The notes under the pieces were generated by a model. That model was not told the origin of the DNA. It did no database searches and saw only the letters and a list, made by a program, of their open reading frames with translations. Shown here piece after piece: positions 11,298 to 24,235 of a DNA stretch of 64,000 bases. Source of the DNA: Oscarella lobularis (lineage: Eukaryota > Porifera > Homoscleromorpha > Homosclerophorida > Oscarellidae); contig NC_089177.1 in the NCBI RefSeq assembly GCF_947507565.1, forward strand, positions 3,284,648 to 3,348,647, in the 5' to 3' direction. Each line of letters begins with the position of its first letter. The stretch's first letter is position 1. The position numbers and the translations under genes were made by a program.

Positions 11298-14013
11298 TTA
11301 AACTTCGCTCTCGCGACTCTCAGTGCCTAACGTCCATCCTCGATTTCGACCGGATACCGGCCTCTCGTCGTCGTTTCCACGAGATGGAGTCGAATTTTCT
11401 CGTACGAAGCCAGTCGCTTCAGCATCCTCGCTTACATCTCCAGTCGATCTCGCCTTGTTTTTGTTGAGATTTGACGGAAGCGACAGCGTTTTGGAAAGAA
11501 GGGCATTTTTATCGGCTGGGCCATTCCATAAAACTATCTCCCCCCAAGTCCAATCAAGGCCAGAGAGAAATTCATATAATCGAGTCCTACCTTCTTTGTC
11601 CGGTATCATTGACTTTAGACTAGCGACAACTCTCATAAAAGCACTGCCCTCAACACAGAAGGGAGGCGATCGGCGCGTTTTATCACGAAAGCGAAAACGA
11701 GGATGAGATTCTAAAAGGAAAGAACTGAAAGTCGTCATAGGAATGCATACGACTGATACCTCCGCCATCTGGACTCTGCTCCCCAGTAGTTTCCTTCTGA
11801 GGAGATCTTTGGAACACTTCAGACATTCGTCGCAAGCTTCGGGTAATGAAACCTGGTGGAGAAACGCGAAATTTGACGTCACAGGAATTGAACGCGTCTC
11901 CTTACCAGGTTTAGTTTGATCCTTCTCTGGTCCGACCTCAAAACTTTTTTCCGCTAGATCAGCGTCACTTTGTTTTGTCTCAGACTCAGAATAGGCGTCT
12001 GTGACGGCGGCGGCGGCGGCGGCGGCGTTTTCAGGCTCCTTCAATTTTGGAGAACCTTGCACCCTGCCGTTTGACTCAAAAGCCAACGGTCTGCTGGGTT
12101 GTCGAACCAGCGACGAAAGCATTGGCTCACTTTCTCCCCACGGCACCGCATTTCCCGGCTTGCTACCTGGCTCATATTCAACCCATTGCCTACTTTTCCT
12201 TTTCTCTGCTGCTACTGGCAGCGGTGGCGGTGGTGGCGGCGGCGGTGGCGCTGGGGGATCTTTACTCAATTTCTCAGTTTGAGCAAAGTGATTTTTAATT
12301 GCCGCCACGATTTCTTGTTTCGGATTAAACGGAATGCCCTTGCTGACATCAACGCGCGCAACGCCTCGATCGACTTTGGCCGCCTCGATGAAGGACAACT
12401 GTTTCGCAAGCAACGAATCACGCGAAGTCAAATCCTAAAACAGAGAAAGGTAAAGCGCACACAAAACTCAATCTCTTGCACTCGCCTCTAGCCCTTTGTT
12501 TTCTTCTTCCTGCAGCTGCGCTGCCAAGACGAAGTCGGCAATCAATTGAGAATCCTCATTCGCTGCTGCCGCGTCTCTCTTATCCTCGTCGCAGCCGCAG
12601 GCTCCGTCAGTCTTGCTCTCAACTCTATCGACAACTCGCTCCTGTGTCAAATCGGTGACGCATAGATTATTCCCCGATTCCATGGCGTGAAACGCCTCTA
12701 GCCGCTTGATGACGCGCAGTACGAGCGGTCGTTCGACCGGCTCCCACTTGACGCAATCGCGTATCAAATTAGCCCAATGTAAATTAACGAATTCCGGTAT
12801 AGGCGGCGATTTTTTCTTCACGCCGACGGCCATGAGTATGGCAAGGGGATGCATGCCGGGAAAAGGGACTTTATTAGTGCCCATTTCGAGTAGGACCATG
12901 CCTAGGCTGTAGATATCCGCTTTGAAGGTGTAGTGAGAATCGTTGATAATTTCCGGCGCCGTCCACTGGGCAGTGCCGACGTGACCAGTCATGGTAGCGC
13001 TTTCCAGACGCATTCGAGACAGGCCAAAGTCGCAAAGTTTTGCAACGGGCGGTCGCGAAGTCGAGAGGAGAACGTTCTGAGGAAAAAGGTCAATAAATCA
13101 CATGTATGTATGTATGTATATGTAATGGATCTCTTTTGTACCTTGCTCTTTAGATCACGATGCATAATATTGATGCTGTGCAAATACTGAAGACCCGAGC
13201 AGACGTCGAGCGCAAGTTTCTTCAACTCGCCGTCCTTCAGCCGATACTGGACGGCGTGCAAGAGCCAATAGAGACTGCCGCCGCCGACAAATTCCATGAC
13301 AATGCTGAGACGCGGCGGTTGCTTGCACGCCGCCATCAGCATGACGACGTTGGGATGACGCAAGCAGTTCATCACTTCAATTTCACGATGAAAACTCTCA
13401 ATCGCTTCCGGCGACAGATCCTTCGCCCGTATCACCTGAAAAATAAATTCATCCGGGGGATATATTTAATTAACAAAAGGTGAGATTTTGTTTGTTTTTA
13501 ATTAATGAATCTAATTATTATTACCTTGATTGCGACGACGTTGCCGAGCCATCGGCCGCGATGGACTTCGCCGAACGCGCCCGAATCGAGCATGTCGTCG
13601 AATTCGAGATCGCTGAAGTCGATGCTGAGAAAACGCGAGACGAGGCCCGACAAGGCGGCACCGGTGGCGACAGCGGCGGCGGAAGAGGAGGCGCCGCTGC
13701 GTTCGCGGGGTCGCGTCAATTCGCGCACTTGATTGATTAGGTCAAGTAAGGCGTAGTTGATCTTGAGCTTCGATAGGGACGGTATCGGTTCGCGACACAT
13801 GGGACATTCGAAGGAATGCGCGCGCGTTCGATCGTCGCCGTCGTCGGCGTCGGCGTCGGCGAGAGATCGTGCGCAGTTGCGACAGAGCGTGTGGCCGCAC
13901 GGCGTCGAGAGCGGCGTTCGCGTCGAATTGAATACCGACATACAGATGGGACATTCGGTTGCGCGAAAGCTTGCGCCGAAGCTTCCATTGCTACGCAAGC
14001 TGTCCAACGCCAT
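11298..14013 (-). CDS. RING finger-TKL protein kinase fusion
   Basis: Four exons (14013-13525, 13435-13142, 13076-12486, 12434-11298) encode 836 residues. An N-terminal C3HC4 RING has ligands C21, C24, C39, H41, C44, C47, C70 and C73. A complete TKL-type kinase follows: glycine loop DSGAFGEV (143-150), VAIK lysine 163, helix-C glutamate near 181, HRDLKSKN with Asp257, DFG Asp277 and APE Glu303. The protein should therefore be both a ubiquitin ligase and an active kinase. After the kinase come two short acidic, ubiquitin-motif-like helices (DSQLIADFVLAAQLQEEE and a similar one after the last splice), a proline run and a CDECLKC motif. The last intron is GC-AG. A possible 53-bp intron in the tail would change the C-terminus. 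It is head-to-head with CPSF1, 217 bp apart. Substrate is unknown. Confidence 0.85.
12435..12485 (-). other. GC-AG intron (RING-kinase last intron)
   Basis: On the minus strand the donor is GAG|GCGAGT and the acceptor TTTTAG, 51 bp. It joins exons in phase 0 (GLE to DLTSRDS). Without it the frame ends after a few codons. Confidence 0.7.
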
Positions 14014-14230
14014 TTCTGGAGAAGAAAAATGAGAAGGAATTTATTAGGGGGCGTTCGTCGCTTCTTTGCCCGTTTGGGTTTGGTATTCCTACCCTTTATC
14101 GAGTCTTTGAGCCGACAGTTTGATACTTGAACCGAGAATGCCACTTTTTGCCGTAGTACACAAACAGTGACGTAATTCGGGTGCTACGTCATTTGGCTGT
14201 GCGCGCTCTAACACGACTACTAGTAGCGAA
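14014..14230. promoter_or_regulatory. Divergent promoter with inverted CRE-like pair
   Basis: The 217 bp between the RING-kinase and CPSF1 start codons contain TGACGTA at 14168-14174 and its exact inverse TACGTCA at 14185-14191. This symmetric ATF/CREB-like pair could serve both genes. Confidence 0.55.
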
Positions 14231-17200
14231 ATGTACGGCCTCGTGCGTCAAACGTTCCCTCCGACGTCGACGAACGACTGCCTGAGCTGCAATCTCACCG
14301 GAGATGCGCACGAGAAGAACCTCGTCGTTGCCGGTAGCACCGTTCTAACGGTGTACGGACTCCGAGAGCCGCGCAGAACTTCCGTCACTGGTGAGCGTGC
14401 ACGTAAAAAAAATAGCGAACTCGTGCACAACAATAGGAACGTTGACAGAGAGGAGAAAAAAGAAGCTCGAAGTCCTGTTTCAGCACAATCTAAATGGAAT
14501 CCTCCACGGCGTTCAATCCGTACGCATGGAATCGAACAGTCGCGATTCGCTGCTCTTGTCCTTCGAAGATGCCAAAGTAGAGCGTTTCGAACGACTTAGC
14601 AACAGTCACGTGCTCATTCCAATAAATAGTTTTCCGTGGTGGAATACGATCCGGACGCTCACTGTCTAAAAACGGTGAAACTCGTCGATTTTAGAGAGGA
14701 AGTGGATAAGGTGGACGTGATACTTATAAGTGACGTCAAAAATCACGATGCATTGCAGGAAGTTCTTTCCATCCAAGCCAAATCAATCATACGAGTCGAT
14801 CCAATTCAGCGCTGTGGCGTCATGCTCATTTTTGGAAGCCACTTGGCCGTGTTTCCGTTCAGACGAGAACTTTCGGACGATCAGGATTTGACGCGGTCAG
14901 AGAATCGACGCGGCAATTAACGTATCGTTCCCAAATGTTTTTTTGTAGATGCGGGTTTGATGAAATGCCTCATTATGTCATCGACTTGAAATCGATTAGC
15001 GATCGAATTGCCAACGTCATCGATGTTCAATTTCTTCACGGCTATCACGAACCAACGTTGCTCATACTCTTCGAATCGCTCAGAACGTGGCCAGGGTGTG
15101 TAGAAAAAATTTTTTCTATGTATTATGCGATTCTCCTCTTCTAAAAAAAAGGAGAGTCGCTGTTCGTCAGGACACCTGTGCTCTCATCGCCATCTCGATG
15201 AACATCACTCAAAAAGTCCATCCCGTTATTTGGTCTTTGAATAATTTGCCTTTTGACTGTCTCAAAGCGTTGGCAGTTCCAAAGCCAATTGGTACATACA
15301 ATAGAATCACTCTATATTATATATGAAACAGGCTATAGAAATGTAGAAGAGATATTTTGAATTTTTTCTAGGTGGCGTGATCATTATGGCAGTCAATTCG
15401 CTGCTCTATCTCAATCAGAGCATTCCGCCCTGCGGCGTTTCTCTTAATTCTATTACGGAGCAGAGCACCATGTTTCAGCTGAGTGAGAGAATAAATACGT
15501 TGGCTGGCATTCTTTGAAATTCTTTCGCTTTTTTCTCATATCAGAACCTCAGCCAGGCGTGCGTCTTACACTCGACTGTGCCTGCGCCGCTTTTCTATCG
15601 AACGACAGGATGGTAATATCTCTCAAAAGTGGCGAAATGTGAGCGGACAAAAGAAAATTGCGCGATTTATTTTTATGTTTTTATTTAAATAGCTACGTCG
15701 TTACCTTGGTAGCCGACAGCATGCGAACGGTGAGAAGCTTCAATTTCGACAAGGCGGCGGCCAGCGTCATAACGACATGCGTGAGACCTTTTCCCCAGTC
15801 ATACGTTTGATTTTTCCTAAAAATAAACCTCCCTTGTCAAAAGATTTGCGCTCTCGATACAGACTATCTATTTCTTGGTTCTCATTTGGGCAATTCTGTG
15901 CTACTTCGATACACGCAGAAGAGTCAAGACGGTACGGGTACATAGACGACTTACTAGAAAAGTCGTACGACTCGTTTTCTCTTTTTAGAATCGCTACCAA
16001 AGGCAGATGCGGAAGCAGAAGACGTACGAAGTCTTGGAAACGATCTTCACTTAGCCAACAGAGAGATTCATTTTTTTAGAACTCTCCTAGTTCAAAGCGA
16101 AGAAAAACCGAATCGTTGTCAGAACAGACAGGTAGCAAACCCAAAGACGTACAGTACGCAGCAAAAAAAGAGAAAGAGACAAACTATTATTAATCCTAGG
16201 AAATAGACCGTCTCTCGTCGACGATCTAGACGATTTGGAGTTAGAGGTGTACGGATCGGACACGCACTCGGGAACCGAATTGGCCTCTTACTCGTTTGAG
16301 GTAAAAAAAACGTCGTCTCCAAACGAAGAGAAAGAGAGCATTATGTTTATGAAACCAGGTGGCCGATAGCTTGCCTAATACCGCTCCCTTTGCCAAGGCA
16401 GTTGTAGGAGAACCCGCTCTTTTATCGGTACGCAAACGCGCAATATTCTTTGCGCAGACTAAACAGTTTTCTTTCTTTTTTTCAGGAAGAGGTCTCTTGC
16501 TTCCCCGTCTCCTTTTCGTTTGTTTCTGGCTATTTTTTTTCTTCTGTCTTCTAGTTTTTGTCCGACGGCTATTTGGACTTGGAAATCGTCGGCTGTTCCG
16601 GCTACGGCAAGAACGGCGCCTTGAGCGTGCTCCAGCGCAGCGTTCGACCTCAGGTCGTCACCGCGTTCGAGTTGCCCGGTTGCGTCGACATGTGGACAGT
16701 CAAATCGTCGATGCCCGCCGAAGAGGTGTGGGTACAAGCGCATGCATAAAAAATTCAACACACAATCTCTCGTTATTATTAGTCTGACGACGCTGAACTC
16801 GCCGAAGCGTCAAACCAGCACGCGTTTCTCATTTTGAGTCGCGCGGACTCGAGCATGGTTAGAGAGAGAGAGAGAGAGGAGGAGAGCGTAGAGCGGGAAA
16901 TTCTTGACTTTTCTTTTTTTTTCGACCAGGTGCTTCAGACGGGGCAAGAGATCATGGAATTAGATCACTGTGGCTTCAACACGCAATCGGCGACGATATG
17001 CGTAGGCAACTTGGCGGGAAGCAAATATATTCTTCAGGTAAGAGAGCGTTGAGAAAGGCGACGAATAATAAATAGAATTTCTTCGCAGGTCTGTCCAACT
17101 GGAATTTACCTACTCGAAGGAGGTGCCACTCCAAATAAAAATAATTATTAATTTATTTAATTTTTTATTTATTAGCTGATCAGCTGGAATATTTGCCTTT

Positions 17201-20200
17201 GGATGAGGAGAGCACCGCTGTCGGCTGTTCGATCGTCAATCCGTTCGCCGTGATCTTGCTGTCGGACGGATCGCTGTGTTTGCTCACGTTGCGTGAAGAG
17301 GCCGGCGGCGGATTTGCGGAGGACGTCGAAATCGACGACATGCCGTCGGTTCGCCTTCACGTCAGCAAGCCCAATCTAGTCAAAGCAAGAGCACCGATAC
17401 CGTTGCCAAGACGACGGCGACGTGGTTTTTATTTTATTTCGTAGGGTCCTCCTATCGTCGCTTGTTGTCTCTACGAGGACGTTAGCGGTTTATTCGCGCT
17501 CGAATCGGACGTGGTTGTGAAGCAGGAACGGGCCCCGTCGCCTCTCCCCCAACAGCCTGCCCCGCCAACGTGCGAATCTCTTCGCGCGAATAAAAACTTT
17601 GATGATCTAAAATGTGAAATTTCAGTGTCGTTGCTGTGGACGACGAAGACGAACTTCTATACGGCGATTCGGCGCCGGAGGCTTTGATTCCGGGCATGGC
17701 GAAGCCGTCTCAGTCGTCAAGGTGAAATGGATTAAATGGATTATATTGATTAAAATTATTTCTCGATCTTTGCGTAGCGTTCCACTCGAGTCGTCGTCGC
17801 CGTCGTCGCCGTCAATGGCTCCGCCGAAAGTTGCCGGCACCGAACCGACGTACTGGTGCGTCACTTGTCGCGAGACGGGCGATCTGGAGGTATGGGCGAT
17901 GATTCTACGATCGATTGACTGACCGGCTTTTTGGACGGTGGGGGGGGGGGACGTAGGTTTATCAACTTCCTGAATTCAAGCAAGTATTGAAAGTCGACAA
18001 ATTCGTTCGCGGCAATCACGTTTTGGAGGACAGCGAATCGGACGAATTTCGGTACGTTTCTCGATAGTTCGTAGACCGTACGACGATTCTCTCGTATAGC
18101 GGCTCTGACGAACACATAACTCTTCACGAAATTCTACTCATCGGAATGGGAATGGAGAAAGGGAGACCTCATCTGATGGCACGCGTCGACCAGGATCTTT
18201 TGATCTACGAAGCGTTTCCGTGTCGAAAAACGATTCCGCTTGGACGTCTAAAGATTCGATTTCGAAAGGTTTCGCGTCCGTTTTTTAGGTCGACTTTCTC
18301 ACGCGCGAGATTCTCTTCCTCAGATCGACAACCAAGTACTTCAGCGAGAAAAGTCGTCGGGGCCTCAAGAAAGATCGCTACAGACGGCGTCGAAACTTCG
18401 AGTATTTGGCAACGTCTCCGGCTATTCTGGGGTACGACAATTGTCGCGCTTTTTCGCCCCGCAATTGAATCGTCTCTCTCTCTCTCTTAAGGTTTTCGTA
18501 TGCGGTGCCTTTCCTCATTGGATTTTTATGACTCATCGCGGCGCTCTTCGCTTTCATCCGATGTCCATCGACGGTCCTATCGTCTCCTTTGCGCCGTTCA
18601 ATAACGTCAATTGCCCAGACGGATTTCTCTATTTCAATCACGCCGAAGATCTTCGCATCTGCGTTCTGCCCACTCATCTTTCGTACGACAACGCGTGGCT
18701 CCTACGAAAAGTTCCCCTACGCGCGTCTCCGCGATTCATCTCCTATCATCCGGAATCGATGGTAAGAGGAGAGGAAAACTTGAGCAAGAGACACTCTACT
18801 CTATTCGCTTCAGACTTACGCTGTCGTTACAAGCAAAGAAGTCGACAATCGAGCCGAGCCTCGACTCAATAACGACGACATCGAGGAAGTGGAGTATGTC
18901 GATCGAGGTGCCTTTCTCTCCCTCCATCAAACAATCGCTCGTATTTGACTTTTTTTCTCAGACGATCGCTTCGTCTTTCCCACCATGGAGAAATTCTCCC
19001 TTCAGCTCTATTCGTCTCTGAATTGGGAAGCGGTGCCGAACGCTCAGTTCGAGCTCGACGACTGGGAGCACGCGACGGCGCTCAAGACGCTTCGACTTCA
19101 CAGCGAGGAGACGATATCCGGACGAAAAGGTTTTCTCGTCGTCGCGACGACGTCCGTGTTCGGCGAAGAAGTGACGAGTCGCGGACGAGTGAGCTATGAG
19201 TCAAAAAGCCAGACGTCTTTTCCTTTACCCCGCCTTTAGATTGTGATTTTTGACGTCATCGAAGTGGTACCCGAACCGGGGAAGCCGTTGACGAAACACA
19301 AGCTAAAGGAACTTTGTTCGAAAGAGCAAAGGGGTCCCGTGACCGCCGTCGAGCAAGTTGACGGCTATTTGTTGACGTCGATTGGCCAGAAGGTGACGGA
19401 GGAAAGACGAGACGCGGCTGTTTTCTATTTTTTTTCCGTAGATCTACGTTTGGAAATTCAAGGGAAATAACGACATCATCGGCTTGGCGTTTATCGACAC
19501 TCAACTTTACATACACACGACCGTGACGTTGAAGAACTTCGTGCTCATCGCCGACGTCACCAAAAGTCTCTCTCTGTTGAGATATCAGGTAAAAGAGAGT
19601 GCGAAAAACGAGCCTTGACTGACGAATTCGTCTCCATATTAGGAAGAGCACAAGACGCTGGCTCTGGTGAGCAAGGTATCAATAGTGAAATGCGTGTCAA
19701 TAGCGTTTTTGTTGACTTGCGTAGTCTAGGATTTACGCGAACTTGAAATCTATACCGCAGAATACGTCGTCGACGGAAAGCAGCTTGCTTTTTTAGGTTA
19801 ACCGAAAAGCGAATTCAATTCAACGACGCTTTACTTAATTCGTTCTCTCCTTAGTTTCCGATTCGGATCGCAATTTGATTCTTTATCACTATAACCCCGA
19901 AGGTGGGTGCACGTTGTCTTTGATTTGCGAGGTATTGCGATTATTTTGATTTTTTAGCCGTCGAGAGCGTCGGTGGTCAGCGTTTGCTTCCCCGCGCCGA
20001 CTTCCACCTCGGCAGTCGCGTCAACGCGATGTTTCGCACGCCCGTCGGACCGGCGAAGAGCGGCGCGGAGAAAAAAGGCAAGCACATCACGTGGTTCGGT
20101 AAGGCCTAAAAGAAATCGCGTCACTTGAAGAAGCGAAACGTTTTTCCCGCGTAGCCACTCTCGACGGCGGCCTGGGCTATTTTATCCCAATGCCGGAGAA

Positions 20201-20578
20201 AACGTACAGACGACTGCTCATGTTGCAAAATAAATTGGTAACCGGAATACCCCATTTTGCGGGACTCAATCCCAAAGCGTTCAGGTGACCGTGTTTGATA
20301 GTCACTTGGATGACGCTACGTGGCATTGATTTTTTTGACACAGGTTGCCATACTCACAGCAAAAGTCGCTGTCTAATCCTTGTAAGAATGTCCTCGACGG
20401 CAATCTTCTCTGGCGCTACGTTAGCCTGAGCTACAAGGAGAGAAACGACTTCGCTAGGCAAATAGGAACGACTGTCAATCAAGTTGAGCCCTTATCGACT
20501 ATTTCGCGCCTATGACTACGGTTTTTTTAGATTCTCCAGGATCTTATGGATGTCGACAAAGGAACGGCGTTGTTTTAA
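14231..20578 (+). CDS. CPSF1: Cleavage and polyadenylation specificity factor subunit 1 (CPSF160)
   Basis: The scaffold subunit of the mRNA 3'-end processing complex; its beta-propellers bind WDR33 and CPSF30, which read AAUAAA. The start [12 protein letters not shown] and the following [13 protein letters not shown] match the family N-terminus. Matches continue throughout: [17 protein letters not shown]-like, [94 protein letters not shown] and [17 protein letters not shown]. The C-terminus [15 protein letters not shown] aligns with the human end. Around 25 short introns are present and overall size is close to the human 1,443 residues. It is divergent from the RING-kinase gene and convergent with the phosphodiesterase gene, with 150 bp between stop codons. 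Confidence 0.95.
16862..16880. repeat. (AG)n microsatellite in a CPSF1 intron
   Basis: A short GA/AG run directly after the exon ending SRADSSM. Confidence 0.7.
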
Positions 20579-20728
20579 TTAATAAGCGAGTCGACGTAAG
20601 AAATGCACATGTCGTGCCGCGTACATACACCACCATACGCATCGTTTCTTGAAAATCGATCGATAAACAGTTCTATACTAACGTGCAATAAACGCTTCTT
20701 TGTCTGCTTTTTTGACGACGAGACGCTT

Positions 20729-23700
20729 TCATTTTCCCCGCGACGCTTTTCGTTTCCCCCGCCTCTGCACAAGGACGCATAGCGAATGGTACAAAAGGCG
20801 GCGGTGTCTATAGAAATTACGTTGGCTGACCGTCGTTCGAGGTGACGTCACGTCTGCTTCCATTTCCTCGTCGTCGGCCTGTTTTCCTTCGGACAGGTTT
20901 TTCCAGTTGATTCTATTGCGTTTGACGCCGTCATAAAGGGGCTTGAGGGACGGCGTGTGATCAGTAAAAACCTAGTAAGAGATGAAAAATTCAAGTGTTT
21001 TTTCTTTTGTTTTCAGGTTTTACCTCGTAGAGAGGCAAGCAGATTGCGTCGATGAAGCCGACCTGCATATTGGGCAATTCGTCCTTTTTCTGCCTATCCA
21101 TCATGGGCTGTCAAGTTAAAAATCGTGTTTAACTAAATATCCGTATTGCAACGTGCGTTTGTGTATCACTATAGGTTGCAAATTGAGACGAGATTTTTCC
21201 AAGTCACCCTGCTCGAAAAATTCCGAGGCGACCAACTCCGCCGTCTAAAAAAAAGTGAGGCTTCAACTCTTGCAAACGTCACTTCTTTGACCGTACCCTT
21301 TTTTGAACTTTCCACGGTTTCGTTATAGCGCCTAGATCGCAGGCAGTCATCAGCATTCCCCTCAACAAACCACGATGATTAGCGTCGTTCCAGTCGAACG
21401 TTTCGCTTTCAATCAAATCTCGAAAGGTCCCTCGTTTCCTACGTTAACGGTACGCACGTATACGTATCTCCTATTGTCGCTCTCGCGTATCTACTGAAAA
21501 TAGAGAGCCAAATCGGTTGCTAGGATGCAAGCTTCGAGCATTTTGATTGCTTTGCCGTATTGATCCGCGTTCATTCCTTCTAGCACGTTATTTCCCTACG
21601 ACAAAAATTTTGGTCCGGTACGAGACGCTTTCTATTCTTTGCCTCGCTATTTAGTATCATGATGCAGTGGTCAAAGTGATGGTGCTCCATCGTCGACGTG
21701 CTGTACAGTTGAGCGATCGGCGAAGAGCTCCTGACGCGCCACTTTTTCCCTACTACAATTCTCCTGCGTTTCAAGTATATTACTCACTTGACTTGAAATG
21801 TGTTATTCGTTCCTCGGTGATCTAGATCGTGGCAAAAACAGGCTATCAAAAGAACGAACTGTTCCAGAGGACTCAGGCTCTGATCGTATTGTCCTTCCTA
21901 GGAAAGGAAAGCGAAATCGACAGAGAAGAGAGCGGAAATTAGTGGTACCTTGAAAATAGCGAACATGCTCTGGGCAACGTTGAAAGCGTGTCTCCAGTTG
22001 TGATACGTCACTTGCCTGTAGTTTTTCTTCACGGTCGATATCCACCGAAAAAGAACCTAAGTAGGGCAAAAGAGATATGATAGTATCTCTCTCAGCGGCA
22101 CGCATCGAAAAGGTATCGCACCACTCTCTGCACGTGAAAATGCTCGAGCAGGTGCAGGTCAACGAACATGCGAGCGCTCGCCAGAATTGTATCGTCGTCG
22201 GAAAGGACAAGATCGTCGAAAGGAAAGCGACTAACGTTTTCCACAAACTCGTCCGCCGAAGGCAGAAAGCGCTCCTGGACACAAACAATATAGCATGAGA
22301 AGAAAAGTTAGCTTTCGGTATCAGTCGTTTGACCGAGTGCTTGACCGCCTCCTCAAGGCTAGAAGATGCGTGGTAGGAAAGAACCTGGGCAAGAAAATTC
22401 AGCATTGCATTAGTATTTATTAAAAGTACCTCTAGAGCGATGTTGCGTCGAGCCATCGATGAGCACACCTTGTCGTACATCATGACGTTGTGAATGCCCA
22501 GGCCACAGAAAACGGCGAATGACTGCCGGATCCAGGTAAGTATTCGGCGTGAGACAGGCTTGTTTTACCTCGAAAACGTGCTGGTCTTTTTCGTCAAAAT
22601 AGTGACTGCCCATCTTGTTAAAAAATTGCATGACACCTGAATTAATTTGTGCAGTAGCTATAGTTCTTCGTCCAAGGGCATACCAATAACTTTTTTCTCT
22701 TTGTTATAGATTGGGATGCAGAGAAAATTTTCGTACTTTGGGACCTGGTCTTTTTCGAGCTATAGAACACACAAAGGTACGCGAACCATGCAGTCAAACT
22801 TGACAGAGTAGTTCTTACAACTAAGGAGTGCTGACTAACGTTGTCAAACTCCGAAACATTGATTGCCTTGAAAGAAAGCGCTAAGCTTCCTCAAGTTCTC
22901 ATAGAGCCAACGTCTCTCCTGACCTCTCCTGTTCTCGCTACCATTTCAGCCTTTGCAATGTATGGTCCTACAACTTCGTCCGGACTATCTTGCTCCGCGC
23001 TCTGCTCTCCCTTCTCCTTCTGTTCGTGCGTCAGTTGAAAAATGCGACTGAAGTTCACCTGAGGAGAAATTGCCTGCTGAAAAAGTTTGCACTTGTCTCT
23101 ACAAGCCCTCGCCTCTTCTTCGTTTTCGTCTAATAACATGACGGAGCATTGTTCGCATGGAATCAGCTCCAAGCCTTCGACCAAGATTTCGTGTACGCTT
23201 GTTTTCAAACACGTCTGCTCTTCGAAAATTCCGCGCGCCATTTCGAGAAGACTCTGAAGACTTTCGTGTTATAGAGACGCGCGATCATCGAAAATCTTTA
23301 GCTAACCTCGTTCTTTCGAAGATAAAACATCGATTTTTCAAAGAGCTGGGCGTTCGTCAATGAAATTCCGCAAAACGTCAGGTAAGTTTTGAATAGCTAT
23401 ACAACACGCGCCCGGGCGTAGAATATTACTTTGCGCAAATCTAACCAAAGTTCTTTACTTTCTGATCTTCCGGCGTGAATACGTCGGATTTGCTCTTTTC
23501 AGTTACGATTTTATTGATAGCTTGGGCGACCCCGATTACCTGTATACGCATGCAGGGAATTAACGTTATATATAAGCCAAGACTAAAAAACTAACTAAGC
23601 TAGGGGGGAAATCGCACCTCTCCTTCTGTACTTATAATCGGTTCAGACATCATGCTTTTGGTTCGATATCCCGTCGCAATGTCGACGTCGTGATTAAATC

Positions 23701-24130
23701 GTTGATCTTTATAGGCATCGGCGATAATGATACCCGTTCCCGATTCGGCGACGTAGCCGACAATTCCCATTCCCCACGGAATGCGAATTTCTTTTTGATT
23801 CTGCGTCTCCTCCACCGTCGATCCTTCGACGACGTCGAAGAGCTTGGCGACGAGACACTTCATCTTGCCGCTTCCTTGTACGAGAAAGAGGGAGCAGCGA
23901 TCGGCGTTCGCCAAAACGGCGACGTTCGTTAGGATTTTGTGCGACAGCACGGTCACGTCCAGATCGGACGATATGTCGCGAACGAGCTCCATGAATACGT
24001 CACTGTCACTCTTCTGTCGAAGAGCCATTTGTGATTCGCGGCTGTGAATTCGATGCTGCGGTATGTCAATGACAGAGTGCAGCGCTGCCGAGTCGCCGCC
24101 ACTTCCGCGTCTGCCTTTTCTGTCAGCCAT
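20729..24130 (-). CDS. Tandem-GAF 3',5'-cyclic nucleotide phosphodiesterase, PDE5/6/11 type
   Basis: Hydrolyses cAMP and/or cGMP to the 5' monophosphate. The start MADRKGRRG leads into GAF-A ([23 protein letters not shown], then [12 protein letters not shown]). GAF-B follows ([15 protein letters not shown], then [25 protein letters not shown]). The catalytic domain has all metal-binding blocks: [13 protein letters not shown] near 22,000, [13 protein letters not shown] near 21,830, and LMTACDLGA near 21,350. Next come [13 protein letters not shown] and a C-terminal helix ([16 protein letters not shown]) as in PDE11 and PDE5. The order GAF-GAF-PDEase and these motifs place it in the PDE5/6/11 clade; I cannot choose the member or the preferred nucleotide. 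No CaaX motif is seen at the end, unlike PDE6. Estimated length is 850-900 residues. It lies head-to-head with GPN1. Confidence 0.92.
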
Positions 24131-24235
24131 GGATGTTTTGTCTCGATTTCAAAATTGTATTCATACGTCACAATGGGCATCGTCAATCCCGGGCTTACAT
24201 CATACGGGCTTTTACTGACACTCGTTCGTTTCGCG
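24131..24235. promoter_or_regulatory. Divergent promoter, PDE / GPN1
   Basis: The start codons are 105 bp apart. A CRE-like TACGTCA lies at 24164-24170. No TATA box is seen. Confidence 0.5.
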
